64,000 nucleotides of DNA from Pseudomonadota bacterium. GTDB lineage: Bacteria > Pseudomonadota > Alphaproteobacteria > Acetobacterales > Acetobacteraceae. The DNA lies in contig JAJZES010000030.1 in the NCBI GenBank assembly GCA_021845985.1, positions 1 to 64,000 on the forward strand, in the 5' to 3' direction. The notes below the pieces were generated by a model. The model searched no databases and was not told the origin of the DNA. It saw only the letters and a program-made list of their open reading frames with translations. This document shows, piece after piece, positions 1 to 9,421 of this stretch (its first letter is position 1; each line of letters starts with the position of its first letter). A program made the position numbers and the translations under genes.

Positions 1-114
1 GCCCGCGCCCCGCCGGCCGCCCGCCGCCACGCCGCCCGACCGCCGCATCCCGCGTGACGCCGCGGCGCGTCCGCGCGCCTGCTGGTCTTGCAATCCAGCA
101 ACGCCATCCGCCGT

Positions 115-144
115 TTGACAGCCTGATCCGCGCCGCCCTACCTT
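115..144 (+). promoter_or_regulatory. Possible sigma-70 promoter of etfBA-hbd
   Basis: A perfect TTGACA (115-120) is followed after 18 bases by TACCTT (139-144), a weak -10 match, about 70 bases before the etfB start. The rest of positions 1-215 shows no gene. Pattern match only. Confidence 0.3.
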
Positions 145-215
145 TCGCCGCCTGTTGCAGGTGCGAACGCCGCGCGCCGGCCACGGGCCATGCCACAGGA
201 ACACAGCGGAACGCC

Positions 216-965
216 ATGAAGGTCCTCGTCCCCGTCAAGCGGGTGGTCGATTACAACGTCAAGGTCAGGGTCAGGTCGGACGGCACCGGGGTCGAGACCG
301 CCGGGGTCAAGATGTCGATGAACCCGTTCGACGAAATCGCCGTCGAGGAAGCCATCCGGCTCAAGGAAAAAGGCGTCGTCAGCGAGATCATCGCCGTCTC
401 GCTCGGCGTCGCCGCCTGTGCCGAGACCATCCGCACGGCGCTGGCCATGGGCGCCGACCGCGGCATCCTGGTCGAAACCGATGCCGAGCTGCAGCCGCTG
501 GCCGTCGCCAAGCTGCTGCGCGCCCTGGCCGAGCGCGAGCAGCCGCGGCTGATGATCCTCGGCAAGCAGGCGATCGACGACGACATGAACGCGACCGGGC
601 AGATGCTCGCCGCCCTGCTCGGCTGGTCACAGGGCACTTTCGCCAGCAAAATCACCATCGACGGCGACACCGCAACCGTCACCCGCGAGGTCGATGGCGG
701 GCTGGAAACCGTGGCGCTGACCATGCCGGCGATCATCACCACCGATCTGCGGCTGAACGAACCGCGCTACGCCTCGCTGCCCAACATCATGAAGGCGCGC
801 AAGAAGCCGATCGAAACGGTCAGGCCGGCCGATCTCGGCGTCGATCCGGCGCCGCGGCTGAAAACCCTGCGCGTGGTCGAGCCGCCGAAGCGCCAGGCCG
901 GGGCGAAGGTCGCTTCGGTGGCCGAACTGGTGGCCAAGCTGCGCACCGAAGCGAAGGTGATCTGA
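216..965 (+). CDS. etfB: Electron transfer flavoprotein, beta subunit
   Basis: Beta subunit (249 residues) of the soluble ETF heterodimer, which passes electrons from acyl-CoA and other flavin dehydrogenases to ETF-ubiquinone oxidoreductase. The N-terminus ([17 protein letters not shown]) and the C-terminal [19 protein letters not shown] segment near residue 179 are characteristic of the family. The start at 216 is chosen because the family sequence begins there; the frame is open upstream but that part is low-complexity. Only two bases separate it from etfA, so the two are co-translated. Together with the hbd-type gene it suggests fatty-acid or butyrate-type beta-oxidation. Confidence 0.95.
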   Translation: MKVLVPVKRVVDYNVKVRVRSDGTGVETAGVKMSMNPFDEIAVEEAIRLKEKGVVSEIIAVSLGVAACAETIRTALAMGADRGILVETDAELQPLAVAKLLRALAEREQPRLMILGKQAIDDDMNATGQMLAALLGWSQGTFASKITIDGDTATVTREVDGGLETVALTMPAIITTDLRLNEPRYASLPNIMKARKKPIETVRPADLGVDPAPRLKTLRVVEPPKRQAGAKVASVAELVAKLRTEAKVI

Positions 966-967
966 CC

Positions 968-1912
968 ATGACGGCTCTTGTCCTGCTCGACCACGATGCC
1001 GCCAGCGTCAAGCAGCCGGCGCGCTCGGCCGTCGCCGCGGCGCTGAAACTCGGCGTTGAGGTGCATGTGCTGATCGCCGGTGAGAACGCCGGCGCGGCGG
1101 CGGCGGCGGCGGCGAAGCTGCCCGGCGTCGCCCGCGTCATCCTCGCCGACGGGGCGGATTATGGCCACGGGCTGGCCGAGCCGCTGGCGGCGCTGCTGGT
1201 GGCACTGGCGCCGGACTATACCCATCTGCTGGCCGCCTCCACCGCCGCCGGCAAAAACGTCATGCCGCGCGTCGCCGCGCTGCTCGATGTCCAGCCGATC
1301 AGCGACATCGCCGAGGTGATCGACGCCGACACCTTCGTCCGGCCAATCTATGCCGGCAATGCGCTGGCCACCGTGCACAGCAGCGATGGCAAAAAAGTCA
1401 TCACCGTGCGCGCCGCCAGCTTCGACCCGGTGGCGGCCGAGGGCGGCGCTGCCGCCATCACCACGGCGCCGGCCGTCGCCGCCCCCGGCCTGTCGCGCTA
1501 CGTCTCCTCGGAACTGTCGCGCAGCGAGCGGCCGGAACTCACCGCCGCCCGCGTCGTCATCTCCGGCGGGCGCGGCATGCAGAACGGCGAGAACTTCAAG
1601 CTTATCGAACCGATCGCGGACATGCTGGGGGCCGCCGTCGGCGCCTCGCGCGCCGCGGTGGATGCCGGCTTCGTGCCCAACGACTATCAGGTCGGGCAGA
1701 CCGGTAAGATCGTCGCCCCGGAACTGTATGTCGCCATCGGTATTTCCGGCGCCATCCAGCACCTTGCCGGCATGAAGGACAGCAAGGTGATCGTGGCGAT
1801 CAACAAGGACGAGGAAGCGCCCATCTTCCAGGTGGCGGATTACGGCCTGGTCGCTGATCTGTTCACCGCGCTGCCCGAGCTGGCAGCCGAGTTGGAGCGC
1901 ACCCGTACATGA
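968..1912 (+). CDS. etfA: Electron transfer flavoprotein, alpha subunit
   Basis: FAD-binding alpha subunit (314 residues), partner of the preceding EtfB. The C-terminal FAD domain is clear: VISGGRGMQ near residue 197, SRAAVDAGF near 227, QVGQTGK near 241 and [12 protein letters not shown] near 258, all ETF-alpha signatures. The N-terminal domain (about 1-190) is more variable, with an Ala-rich stretch near residue 40. The gene follows etfB by two bases, and its stop overlaps the next start (ATGA), so etfB-etfA-hbd forms one tightly coupled operon. Confidence 0.95.
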   Translation: MTALVLLDHDAASVKQPARSAVAAALKLGVEVHVLIAGENAGAAAAAAAKLPGVARVILADGADYGHGLAEPLAALLVALAPDYTHLLAASTAAGKNVMPRVAALLDVQPISDIAEVIDADTFVRPIYAGNALATVHSSDGKKVITVRAASFDPVAAEGGAAAITTAPAVAAPGLSRYVSSELSRSERPELTAARVVISGGRGMQNGENFKLIEPIADMLGAAVGASRAAVDAGFVPNDYQVGQTGKIVAPELYVAIGISGAIQHLAGMKDSKVIVAINKDEEAPIFQVADYGLVADLFTALPELAAELERTRT

Positions 1913-2838
1913 ATATCGAGGTCAAGACGGCACCGGCCAGCGTCCAGGCGGCGCTGGATACGCCGGCGATCAACGCCGTCGGCATCGTCGGCGCCGGGCA
2001 GATGGGCAACGGCATCGCCCATGTCTGCGCGCTGGCCGGGGTGACGGTGACGCTGGTGGACGTCAAGACCGAGGCGCTGGAGCGTGCCCTCGGCACCATC
2101 GGGCGCAACATGGACCGGCAGGTCAACCGCAACGCCATCACCGCCGAGGAGCGCGACGCGGCGCTGGCGCGCATCACCACCGCCGGCGACTATGGCGCCT
2201 GCGGCGACTGCGACATGGTGATCGAGGCTGCGACCGAAAAAGAGGAGGTCAAGCGCGCGATCTACAAGGCGCTGACGCCGAACCTGAAGCTCTCCTGCAT
2301 GCTGGCCAGCAACACCTCGTCGATCAGCATCACCCGGCTCGGCGCCAGCACCGACCGGGCGGAAAAATTCATCGGCATGCACTTCATGAACCCGGTGCCG
2401 GTGATGAAGCTGGTGGAGGTGATCCGCGGCATCGCCACCGACGAGCCGACCTTCCAGGCGACCCAGGCGCTGGCCGCACGGCTGCACAAGATCACCGCCG
2501 TCAGCGAGGATTTCCCCGCCTTCATCGTCAACCGCATCCTGGTGCCGATGATCAACGAGGCGGTGTACGCGCTTTATGAGGGCGTCGGCTCGATCGCCGC
2601 CATCGACCAGGCGATGAAGCTCGGCGCCAACCATCCGATGGGGCCGCTGGAACTGGCCGATTTCATCGGGCTGGACACCTGCCTGTCGATCATGCAGGTG
2701 CTGTATGAAGGGCTGTCGGACAGCAAATACCGCCCCTGTCCGCTGCTGGTGAAATATGTCGAGGCGGGCTGGCTCGGCCGCAAGACTGGCCGCGGCTTCT
2801 ACGACTACACGCAAACACCGCCGCGACCGACCCGCTGA
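1909..2838 (+). CDS. hbd: 3-hydroxyacyl-CoA (3-hydroxybutyryl-CoA) dehydrogenase
   Basis: NAD(P)-dependent oxidation of L-3-hydroxyacyl-CoA to 3-ketoacyl-CoA (309 residues, the usual single-function length). The Rossmann motif GAGQMG lies at residues 28-33; later segments [17 protein letters not shown] and the C-terminal [11 protein letters not shown] are typical of the family. It overlaps the etfA stop by four bases. Genetic pairing with ETF fits an acyl-CoA oxidation module in which ETF takes electrons from an acyl-CoA dehydrogenase encoded elsewhere. Chain-length preference cannot be read from the sequence. Confidence 0.92.
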   Translation: MNIEVKTAPASVQAALDTPAINAVGIVGAGQMGNGIAHVCALAGVTVTLVDVKTEALERALGTIGRNMDRQVNRNAITAEERDAALARITTAGDYGACGDCDMVIEAATEKEEVKRAIYKALTPNLKLSCMLASNTSSISITRLGASTDRAEKFIGMHFMNPVPVMKLVEVIRGIATDEPTFQATQALAARLHKITAVSEDFPAFIVNRILVPMINEAVYALYEGVGSIAAIDQAMKLGANHPMGPLELADFIGLDTCLSIMQVLYEGLSDSKYRPCPLLVKYVEAGWLGRKTGRGFYDYTQTPPRPTR

Positions 2839-2932
2839 TCCGCCGCGCCGACCGCCTCAAGGCCGCGCGAGACGTGCTTGGCGGACGGCGACGACGGGGC
2901 CATGTCGGCGCGGCAAAAGAGAGGAATGCGGC

Positions 2933-3922
2933 ATGCGGATCGGCGTTGTCGGACTGGGCCGGATGGGCGGCAACATCGCCCGCCGGCTGATGCGGGCGGG
3001 ACATGACTGCGTCGTCTTCGACGCCAGTGCGCAGGCGGCGCAGGCCATCGCCAAGGACGGCGCCACCGCCGCCGCCTCGCTGGCCGATCTGGTGCAGAAG
3101 CTGGGGCCGGCGCCGCGCGCCGTCTGGGTGATGCTGCCGGCCGGGCACATCACCGCCGAGACGGTGACCGCGCTCGGCGATCTGCTCGGCCACGGCGACC
3201 TCGTCATCGACGGCGGCAACTCCTATTTCCGCGACGACATCAGCCGCGGCAAGATGCTGGCGGAAAAGGGCATCCGCTATGTCGATGTCGGCACCTCCGG
3301 CGGCGTCTGGGGGCTGGAGCGCGGCTACTGCCTGATGGTCGGCTGCACCGACGACGCCTTCGCCCATCTGGAGCCGATCTTCGCCGCCCTCGCCCCTGGC
3401 GAGGGCAGCATCCCGCGCACCCCCGGCCGCACCGGCAGCGAGGGGCGGGCCGAACAGGGCTATATCCATGCCGGTCCGATCGGCTCCGGCCATTTCGTCA
3501 AGATGATCCATAACGGCATCGAATACGGCATGATGCAGGCCATCGCCGAGGGCTTCGACATCCTGCGCAGCCGGGTCAAATCAACCACCCTGCCGCCCGA
3601 AGAACGCTACGATCTCAACATGGCCGAGATCGCCGAAGTGTGGCGCCGCGGCAGCGTGGTGAGTTCCTGGCTGCTCGACCTGACCGCCGCGGCGCTGGCC
3701 GATGACGGCGAACTCGCCCGCTTCTCCGGCTTCGTCGAGGACAGCGGCGAGGGTCGCTGGACGGTCGAGGCGGCGGTCGAGGAGGCGGTGCCGGCGGAGG
3801 TGCTGTCGGCGGCGCTCTACACCCGCTTCCGCTCCCGCCAGGACCACACCTTCGCCGAGAAGATGCTGTCGGCGATGCGGCTCGGCTTCGGCGGGCATAT
3901 CGAGCAGGGCCATCCGAAATGA
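2933..3922 (+). CDS. gnd: 6-phosphogluconate dehydrogenase, decarboxylating (short form)
   Basis: Oxidative decarboxylation of 6-phosphogluconate to ribulose-5-phosphate. At 329 residues it belongs to the short (GndA/YqeC-like) class rather than the roughly 470-residue enterobacterial form. Visible signatures: the nucleotide-binding GLGRMG (7-12), IDGGNSYF (92-99), GTSGGVWG (120-127) and the catalytic [13 protein letters not shown] (190-202). A GAGGA ribosome-binding sequence sits seven bases before the ATG at 2933. The stop overlaps rpiA (ATGA), so two consecutive pentose-phosphate steps are coupled. Cofactor choice (NAD or NADP) is undecided. Confidence 0.92.
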   Translation: MRIGVVGLGRMGGNIARRLMRAGHDCVVFDASAQAAQAIAKDGATAAASLADLVQKLGPAPRAVWVMLPAGHITAETVTALGDLLGHGDLVIDGGNSYFRDDISRGKMLAEKGIRYVDVGTSGGVWGLERGYCLMVGCTDDAFAHLEPIFAALAPGEGSIPRTPGRTGSEGRAEQGYIHAGPIGSGHFVKMIHNGIEYGMMQAIAEGFDILRSRVKSTTLPPEERYDLNMAEIAEVWRRGSVVSSWLLDLTAAALADDGELARFSGFVEDSGEGRWTVEAAVEEAVPAEVLSAALYTRFRSRQDHTFAEKMLSAMRLGFGGHIEQGHPK

Positions 3923-4617
3923 CCACGGCGGACGCCGCCAAGCGGGCGGCGGCGGAGGCGGCGGCGGCGCTGGTCGAGTCCGGCATGGTGGTCGGCCTCG
4001 GCAGCGGCTCGACGGTGCGCTATCTGGTCATGGCGCTGGGCCGGCGGGTGCGTGAACAGGGCCTGCGCATCGTCGGCGTGCCGACCTCGACCGAGACCGA
4101 CGCGCTGGCGCTGGCCCACGGCCTGACCCTGACCGAGCCGGACGGCACGCCGATCGACCTCGCCATCGACGGCGCCGATGAAGTCGAACGCGGCACGCTG
4201 CGGCTGATCAAGGGGTTGGGCGGGGCGCTGCTGCGCGAGAAGATCATCGCCGAGGCGGCCCACCGCTTCGTCGTCATCGCCGATGCCGCCAAGGTGGTGA
4301 CCTGTCTCGGCGCACGCGCGGCGCTGCCGGTCGAGGTGGTGCGCTTCGGCCACAAGGCGACGGCCCGGCGCATCGCCGAACTGGGCGGCCGGCCGGTGCT
4401 GCGCCAGGATGCCGGCGGCGACCCGTTCATCAGCGACGGCGGCAACGTCATCTACGACTGCGCCGGCTTCGCGCCGATCAGCGACCCCTACACCGTGCAG
4501 CGCAATCTGCGTGCCATCGCCGGGGTGGTGGAAACCGGACTGTTCCTGGAACGCGCGGAGCGCGCCATCATCGGCGCGGCGGATGGCAGCGTCAGTGTGA
4601 TGGAGCGGGTACGATGA
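3919..4617 (+). CDS. rpiA: Ribose-5-phosphate isomerase A
   Basis: Interconverts ribose-5-phosphate and ribulose-5-phosphate, directly downstream of the enzyme that makes ribulose-5-phosphate. It is 232 residues, normal for RpiA. Motifs: [11 protein letters not shown] (26-36), IDGADEVE (83-90) containing the catalytic acidic residues, and the [11 protein letters not shown] substrate loop (98-108). Start and stop codons overlap those of both neighbours (ATGA on each side), giving a three-gene run gnd-rpiA-SDR. Confidence 0.96.
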   Translation: MTTADAAKRAAAEAAAALVESGMVVGLGSGSTVRYLVMALGRRVREQGLRIVGVPTSTETDALALAHGLTLTEPDGTPIDLAIDGADEVERGTLRLIKGLGGALLREKIIAEAAHRFVVIADAAKVVTCLGARAALPVEVVRFGHKATARRIAELGGRPVLRQDAGGDPFISDGGNVIYDCAGFAPISDPYTVQRNLRAIAGVVETGLFLERAERAIIGAADGSVSVMERVR

Positions 4618-5303
4618 CCTATCGGCGGGCGCTCATCGTTGGTGCCGGCAGCGGCCTGTCGGCCGCGCTCGCCCGGCGTTTTGCCCGCGAGGGGCTGGCG
4701 GTGGCGCTGGCGGCGCGGCGCACCGACACGCTCGCCGCGCTGTGCGCTGAGACCGGCGCCACCGCGCATGCCTGCGACGCCGCCGAGCCGGACGCGGTGG
4801 CCGCCCTGTTCGCCGCGCTGGATGCCGGCGGCGCGCCGGATCTGGTGGTGTACAACGCCAGTTTCCGGGTGCGCGGGCCGGTCGCCGAGCTCGATCCGGA
4901 AGGCGTGCGGCGGTCGCTGGAGGTCAGCGCGTTTGGCGCTTTTCTGGTGGCCCAGCAGGCGGCACGGCGGATGCTGCCGCAGCGGCAGGGCGCCATCGCC
5001 TTCACCGGGGCGACCGCGGGCGTCAAGGGATTCGCCCTGTCATCGGCCTTCGCGATGGGCAAGTTCGCGCTGCGCGGCCTTGCCCAGAGCCTGACCCGCG
5101 AGCTGTCGCCGCAGGGCATCCGGGTGCTGCATGTGGTGATCGACGGCGGCATCCGCGCCGCCCACCGGCCCGACCCGGCAGCGGCGCCGGATTCGACGCT
5201 CGCCCCCGACGCCATCGCCGCGACCTACTGGCACGCCCTGACCCAGCACCGCAGCGCCTGGAGCTGGGAGATCGAGCTGCGCCCTTGGGTCGAGCGGTTC
5301 TGA
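4614..5303 (+). CDS. Short-chain dehydrogenase/reductase-like protein lacking the catalytic Tyr
   Basis: A classical SDR fold of 229 residues with the glycine-rich cofactor motif GAGSGLS (11-16) and an Asn-containing YNAS (80-83). Where the YxxxK active site is expected, the sequence reads FAMGK, so the Tyr is Phe146 while Lys150 is kept, and the usual Ser position reads FTGATAG. This points to a divergent SDR subgroup in which the usual proton-relay Tyr is missing, so conventional carbonyl reduction is doubtful. It is coupled to rpiA by an ATGA overlap. Substrate unknown. Confidence 0.85.
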   Translation: MTYRRALIVGAGSGLSAALARRFAREGLAVALAARRTDTLAALCAETGATAHACDAAEPDAVAALFAALDAGGAPDLVVYNASFRVRGPVAELDPEGVRRSLEVSAFGAFLVAQQAARRMLPQRQGAIAFTGATAGVKGFALSSAFAMGKFALRGLAQSLTRELSPQGIRVLHVVIDGGIRAAHRPDPAAAPDSTLAPDAIAATYWHALTQHRSAWSWEIELRPWVERF

Positions 5304-5322
5304 GTCCGGCCGGCCAATTGGG

Positions 5323-5739
5323 TCAGCCGCGGCGGCGTTCGATCAGCGCCGGGGCGATCAGGCCGACGCCGATCCCCCAGAAGCCGTTGATCAGCAGCGA
5401 GCGCAGCACCGCCATGCCGGCGAAGTCGATCGGCCGTCCCTTCAGCGGGGCGACGATGACGAAGCCGACCAGCCCGGCAATGATGCCCAGACCAAGCCCC
5501 CACAGCCAGCGCGGCCGGCCGAGCCGCGGCAGCGCGAGGCCAAACACCGCACCGTACAGGCCGCCCCAGAAACACAGGCTGGCGATCAGCGGCACGCCGA
5601 AGGGCTGCGTCGGCACCATCGGATAGGGCGGCGGCATCAGCCCGGCGCGGTGCAGCAGCCACCACATCGCCTGATGGAAGGTCAGCACTGAAATTGCCGC
5701 CGCCAGAAAGCCCAGTGCGGCGCGTGGCGCGAGCGACAT
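5323..5739 (-). CDS. Small integral membrane protein, unknown function
   Basis: 138 residues with about four hydrophobic segments (near residues 8-28, 50-72, 80-100 and 112-130) and a Pro-rich periplasmic or cytoplasmic loop (MPPPYPMVPTQPFG, near 35-48). A GAGGTG ribosome-binding sequence precedes the ATG by five bases. It is convergent with the SDR gene and lies just downstream of, and on the same strand as, the hddA cluster, separated by about 50 bases. I do not recognise a functional family beyond conserved membrane protein. Confidence 0.75.
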   Translation of the reverse strand: MSLAPRAALGFLAAAISVLTFHQAMWWLLHRAGLMPPPYPMVPTQPFGVPLIASLCFWGGLYGAVFGLALPRLGRPRWLWGLGLGIIAGLVGFVIVAPLKGRPIDFAGMAVLRSLLINGFWGIGVGLIAPALIERRRG

Positions 5740-5791
5740 GGATCACCTCATTGTTGCGCCGGCCATAGTGGCACGATCGGCCGCCGCTCCA

Positions 5792-6859
5792 TCATATCTC
5801 CGCGGTGACCCAGGATTCCGCCCCGTCATCGGTCAGATGCACCGCACTCGCCGTCGCCTCCATGCCGTTGAGGCTGCGGATCAGATCGACGCGGCGGTGC
5901 GGCGGCACGATGAACATGAAGAACCCGCCGCCGCCGGCGCCCGACACTTTGCCCGCCAGCGCGCCATGCGCCAGCGCCGCTTCGTGCAGCCGCTCGATAT
6001 GGTGGTTGCTGACGCTGCGCGCGGTGCGCTTCTTGGCGTCCCAGGAGCGGTTGAGGATTTCGGCGACGTGGCGGATCTCGCCGCGCAGCAACGCCTGTTT
6101 CATCTCCACCGCGTCGCGCTTCAACTGGTGCAGGCTGCCCAGCGCGGCGCTCTCGGCGTCGGTCATGTGGCGCTGCTGTTCGGCGATGATCTCGTCGGAC
6201 TGGCGCGACAGGCCGGTGAAACAGGTGACCAGCGACGTTTCCAGCTCGTTGATGACGCCGCGCGGCACCCGCAGCGGATTGACGATGACCCTGTCGCCGG
6301 CCAGGAACTCGATGAAATTGGCGCCGCCGAACGCGGCCGCGTACTGGTCCTGCTTGCCGCCGGCGAGGCCGAGATCGAGCCGCTCGATCTCGAACGCCAG
6401 ATGCGCCACGTCATAGAGGCCGAGCGGCAGGCCGAGCAGCAGGCGGAACGCCTCGACCATCGCCACCACCAGCGCCGAGGAGGAGCCGAGGCCGGAGCCG
6501 GGCGGCGCATCGACATAGCTGGTCACCGACAGCGCCGGCAGTTCGCCGCCGGCGAAATCGCGCATCATCCGCCGATAGACGCCGGCATGCACCGGCAGTC
6601 GGGCGCCGGCCAGCGCCGAGGCGCTGCGCGGCAGCACGTCGGCGATGCCGAGGTCGGAGGCGGTGAAATGGATGTGCTCGTCGGGCGAGCGGGCGATGAA
6701 GCAATAGGCATAGCGGTCGATGGTGCAGTTCAGCACCGCGCCGCCGAACTGGTCGCAATAGGGGCTGAGGTCGGTGCCGCCGCCGGCCAGCCCGAGCCGC
6801 AGCGGCGCCCGTGCCCGCACCGTGCGCCCCGGTGGGATCGGTCCCTCAGAGCGCCGCAT
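5792..6859 (-). CDS. hddA: GHMP kinase, D-glycero-D-manno-heptose 7-phosphate kinase-like
   Basis: GHMP-superfamily sugar kinase, 355 residues. The substrate-side motif PLRLGLAGGGTDLSPY (19-34), the ATP-binding motif PPGSGLGSSSAL (119-130) and the third GHMP motif KVSGAGGGG (304-312) are all intact. This combination, in particular GLAGGGTD near the N-terminus, is that of HddA, which phosphorylates D-glycero-alpha-D-manno-heptose 7-phosphate on the way to GDP-heptose for S-layer, capsule or LPS glycans. It overlaps the end of the upstream methyltransferase-like gene by 14 bases. Other hdd/gmh genes are not in the window, so a related anomeric sugar kinase is possible. Confidence 0.85.
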   Translation of the reverse strand: MRRSEGPIPPGRTVRARAPLRLGLAGGGTDLSPYCDQFGGAVLNCTIDRYAYCFIARSPDEHIHFTASDLGIADVLPRSASALAGARLPVHAGVYRRMMRDFAGGELPALSVTSYVDAPPGSGLGSSSALVVAMVEAFRLLLGLPLGLYDVAHLAFEIERLDLGLAGGKQDQYAAAFGGANFIEFLAGDRVIVNPLRVPRGVINELETSLVTCFTGLSRQSDEIIAEQQRHMTDAESAALGSLHQLKRDAVEMKQALLRGEIRHVAEILNRSWDAKKRTARSVSNHHIERLHEAALAHGALAGKVSGAGGGGFFMFIVPPHRRVDLIRSLNGMEATASAVHLTDDGAESWVTAEI

Positions 6860-7661
6860 GGAAGATCATGTTGAAGGCTCCCAGATAGCCAAGCTCGCCG
6901 GACCAGTAGAAATGCGCCGCGGCGTGGGCAAAGCCGGCCCGCCGCAGCCGGTCGAGAATGTCCCAGCCGATGTCATGCGCCGGTGTGCGCAGCAGCGCCG
7001 GCAGCCGCCCGCCCGGCCGCGGCAGATCGGCCCGCGTCAGCGTGGCCGACGCATCATAGCGGAACGGCACGGTGAACACGAACGAGCCGCCCGGCGCCAG
7101 GGCGGCGCGGAACGCGGCCAGCGCCGCATCGAGCGGCGGCACCAGATGCAGACAGCCGATGGCCACCGCAAGCTGCACCGGGCGCCCCGGCGCCGGCAGC
7201 GTCCAGCCCGGCGCCGAGTCGCCGGGCAGCAGCGCGGCGGCATGCACCGCCTCACCGGCCAGCGCGGCGAGGCGGCGATGCGCCGCCTGCTCCGGCCCGA
7301 ACAGCAGCAGCCGCGTCCACGGCCGCAGCCCCGCCACCGCCTGGGCGAAATGCACCACCGCGCGTGCCCGCCCGTCGAGCCGGTCGGCGCAGTCGCAGAT
7401 TTGCCCCTCCGGCCAGTTGGCCATCCTGCTGCCGTCGGCGGCGCGCGGCCAGCGATCCAGCCGGGTGGTGAACGCGGCGCCGCGCAGGCAGGGCGCGCAG
7501 GTGCCCGGCCGGATCAGCGTATCGCCGGCCGCGAGCAGCGCCGCCTCATGCAGATGCCGCGCATCCAGCCGGTCCTGCAGGGCGCGGCGGGCCTCGATGA
7601 ACTCGGCCTGCGTGGCGAGGCTGATGGCCGGAAAGCGCGCGATGCCGGGGTGACCGTCCAT
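6846..7661 (-). CDS. Methyltransferase-like protein with N-terminal Cys pairs
   Basis: 271 residues. The N-terminal third has a Cys-x2-Cys (55, 58) and Cys-x-Cys (89, 91) arrangement followed by an Arg-rich GRARA, resembling the zinc-knuckle plus methyltransferase architecture common in polysaccharide clusters. The core (about 100-240) looks like a class I SAM-dependent fold, with a post-core FRAALAPGGSFVFTVPFRYD segment. The SAM motif I region (LLLFGPEQAAHRRLA) is poor, so cofactor binding is uncertain. It overlaps hddA by 14 bases and sits downstream of the degenerate glycosyltransferase, suggesting a role in modifying the same glycan. Confidence 0.7.
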   Translation of the reverse strand: MDGHPGIARFPAISLATQAEFIEARRALQDRLDARHLHEAALLAAGDTLIRPGTCAPCLRGAAFTTRLDRWPRAADGSRMANWPEGQICDCADRLDGRARAVVHFAQAVAGLRPWTRLLLFGPEQAAHRRLAALAGEAVHAAALLPGDSAPGWTLPAPGRPVQLAVAIGCLHLVPPLDAALAAFRAALAPGGSFVFTVPFRYDASATLTRADLPRPGGRLPALLRTPAHDIGWDILDRLRRAGFAHAAAHFYWSGELGYLGAFNMIFHAAL

Positions 7662-7667
7662 GCCCGG

Positions 7668-8774
7668 TCAGGCGCCGCGCGGTTCGGTCACGCAGCGCCA
7701 GGGCTGGCCCAGCAGCCGCGCCCGCAGCGCCAGGCCGGCCGGTCCCGCATCGTCGGCCGCCGCCGCGCCGAGCCGCCGGCACAGCTCGGTCGGCCCGCCG
7801 AACAGCACCCCGAGCGGCGCCGGCAGCGCCAACGTGCCGCTCATCCCGTCCGCCAGCCCGCCGGCCGCCGCGGCGGCGAGCAGCACCCCATCGCCGTCGC
7901 CGATCATCCGCGCCAGCGCCAGCAACGCGGCGGCCGAGGGGCAAAGCGGGGCGGCGCCGAGCAGCACCAGCCAGCGCCCGCGCGCCACTGCCGCGGCCAG
8001 CGCCAGGGTCCCGGCAAGACCCTCCGCGCCGCGCACCGCCAGCAGCCCGAGGCCGGGCAGCGCCGCCGGCAGCAGGGCGAGGCGCGGATCGGCACCGCGA
8101 TCGACCAGCAGCAGCTCCGCCCGCGCCGCGGCCAGGGCCGGCGCCAGCGCGGCGATGCGCCCGGCCGCCGCCGCGGCGCTGCCGTCCGGCAGCACGAGGC
8201 TGATCGCCGGACGCTCGACCCGCGCCAGCCGCAACCCGGCCGGCACCAGGAGGTCGGCATCGTACGGCAAGCCGGACGGACGCGGCGCCAGCGTCGCTGC
8301 CAGCCGGCCGAACGCCGCCCGCATCCGCCCGGCCGGCTGCCCGGCGTGCAGCCGCGCCAGGTCATCTGACAATTCAGCGATCGCGGCGGCGGCGGCGCGT
8401 TCGCGCGGGCTCGGGCCGGTGGCGCCGGGACGCAGCAGCCGGCCGAAAATGCGCCCGGACTGCCGCTCGCGCGCGGTCACCAGACATTCGCGCTGCAACT
8501 GCGGCAGGTTCGCCGGCAGATGCACGGCGAAGCCGTGGCGCCCGTCGCCGCAGCCGCGGGCCAGCAGATCGGGACGAAACATCGCCGCCACCACCGACAC
8601 CGCGGGATGGTCATCGACCAGCAGATCGACCAGCAGCCGCTCCTGCGGCCGCTCGGGCGACCAGCACCAGCCATCGAGTCGCAGATCGGGCCGCAGCAAC
8701 AGGTCTCCCCACAGCGCCGGCGGCGGCGGCGGGGTCAGCCGAGCAGCGGACGCAGGCAGAGGGTGCGAAAGCAA
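7668..8774 (-). CDS. Degenerate family-2 glycosyltransferase-like protein
   Basis: About 368 residues. The N-terminal domain (about 10-100) contains MFRPDLLARGCGDGRHGF, a segment seen before the catalytic domain of several alphaproteobacterial glycosyltransferases. The C-terminal half follows the GT-A pattern (ISLVLPDG, then GRWLVLLGAAPLCPSAAALLAL), but where an active enzyme has the metal-binding NND/DxD (compare LLNNDT in the neighbouring 938-residue enzyme) this one has LLGAAP, so it is probably catalytically inactive. No ATG suits the start: a TTG at 8774, inside the end of the upstream gene, is my choice; initiation nearer 8740 is possible. Confidence 0.65.
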   Translation of the reverse strand: MLSHPLPASAARLTPPPPPALWGDLLLRPDLRLDGWCWSPERPQERLLVDLLVDDHPAVSVVAAMFRPDLLARGCGDGRHGFAVHLPANLPQLQRECLVTARERQSGRIFGRLLRPGATGPSPRERAAAAAIAELSDDLARLHAGQPAGRMRAAFGRLAATLAPRPSGLPYDADLLVPAGLRLARVERPAISLVLPDGSAAAAAGRIAALAPALAAARAELLLVDRGADPRLALLPAALPGLGLLAVRGAEGLAGTLALAAAVARGRWLVLLGAAPLCPSAAALLALARMIGDGDGVLLAAAAAGGLADGMSGTLALPAPLGVLFGGPTELCRRLGAAAADDAGPAGLALRARLLGQPWRCVTEPRGA

Positions 8775-9238
8775 AACCCGAGTTCCCGCCCGTCCGGCCC
8801 GTCGGCCAGATCCTTCGGGCGCGCGCTGTTGGGCAGACAGATCACCAGATTCATCACCGCGTGACCGCCGCGGTCGAGCCACCATTCCGGCTCCAGCCGA
8901 ATCTGCCGCGTGATCTCGATGCGCTGCGTCATCCGCCAGCCGGCGAGCCGGAAGCCGTTGCCGAACAGCGTCATCTCCTGCATCGGCCGGGCACGCGACA
9001 CATAGGGCTCGCCGGTCAGCACCAGCAGCATCGTGCCCGGCCGCGCCAGGGTGGTCAGCTTCAGGGCGGCCTCGGCGCCGTCGTTCCACGTATGTCCGTC
9101 CTCGGGCTGAGACCAGCCGGCTTGCAGACCGGCCATGCCAATATCCGCCACCCCGAACAGCCGCACAACGCCCGGCTCGCAATGGAGCGGGAGGTGCTCC
9201 CGGACCATATCCAACACGCCAGACACTCCCGCGCTCAT
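8735..9238 (-). CDS. Beta-sandwich (DUF7024-like) polysaccharide-cluster protein
   Basis: 167 residues with no membrane segment or signal peptide. It shows GWSQPEDGHTWNDG near residue 40, RPMQEMTLFGNGF and a C-terminal PNSARPKDLADGPDGRELGF. This pattern resembles the carbohydrate-related domain usually fused to the C-terminus of membrane glycan enzymes (DUF7024-like), here free-standing. The ATG at 9238 is preferred; the frame is open further upstream but that part lacks family character. It is the first gene of a four-gene minus-strand run ending with hddA and overlaps the next gene. It is divergent from the epimerase gene across a 183-base, relatively AT-rich region. Confidence 0.6.
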   Translation of the reverse strand: MSAGVSGVLDMVREHLPLHCEPGVVRLFGVADIGMAGLQAGWSQPEDGHTWNDGAEAALKLTTLARPGTMLLVLTGEPYVSRARPMQEMTLFGNGFRLAGWRMTQRIEITRQIRLEPEWWLDRGGHAVMNLVICLPNSARPKDLADGPDGRELGFCFRTLCLRPLLG

Positions 9239-9421
9239 GTTTCGTTGATTTCTGCACCTTACCGCATCACCCCGCCGATGAAAGCAATAAATCATGCGCT
9301 TTGGCAAGAAACCGCGGGTGTTCGACAGCGTCCCCTGTTTCGTTATTGTCACGCTATTTTAACGCCGTCCTGACGCGGCTTTTGCATAGGCCGACGCCGC
9401 CGCCTCGGCTATGACGGCGGC

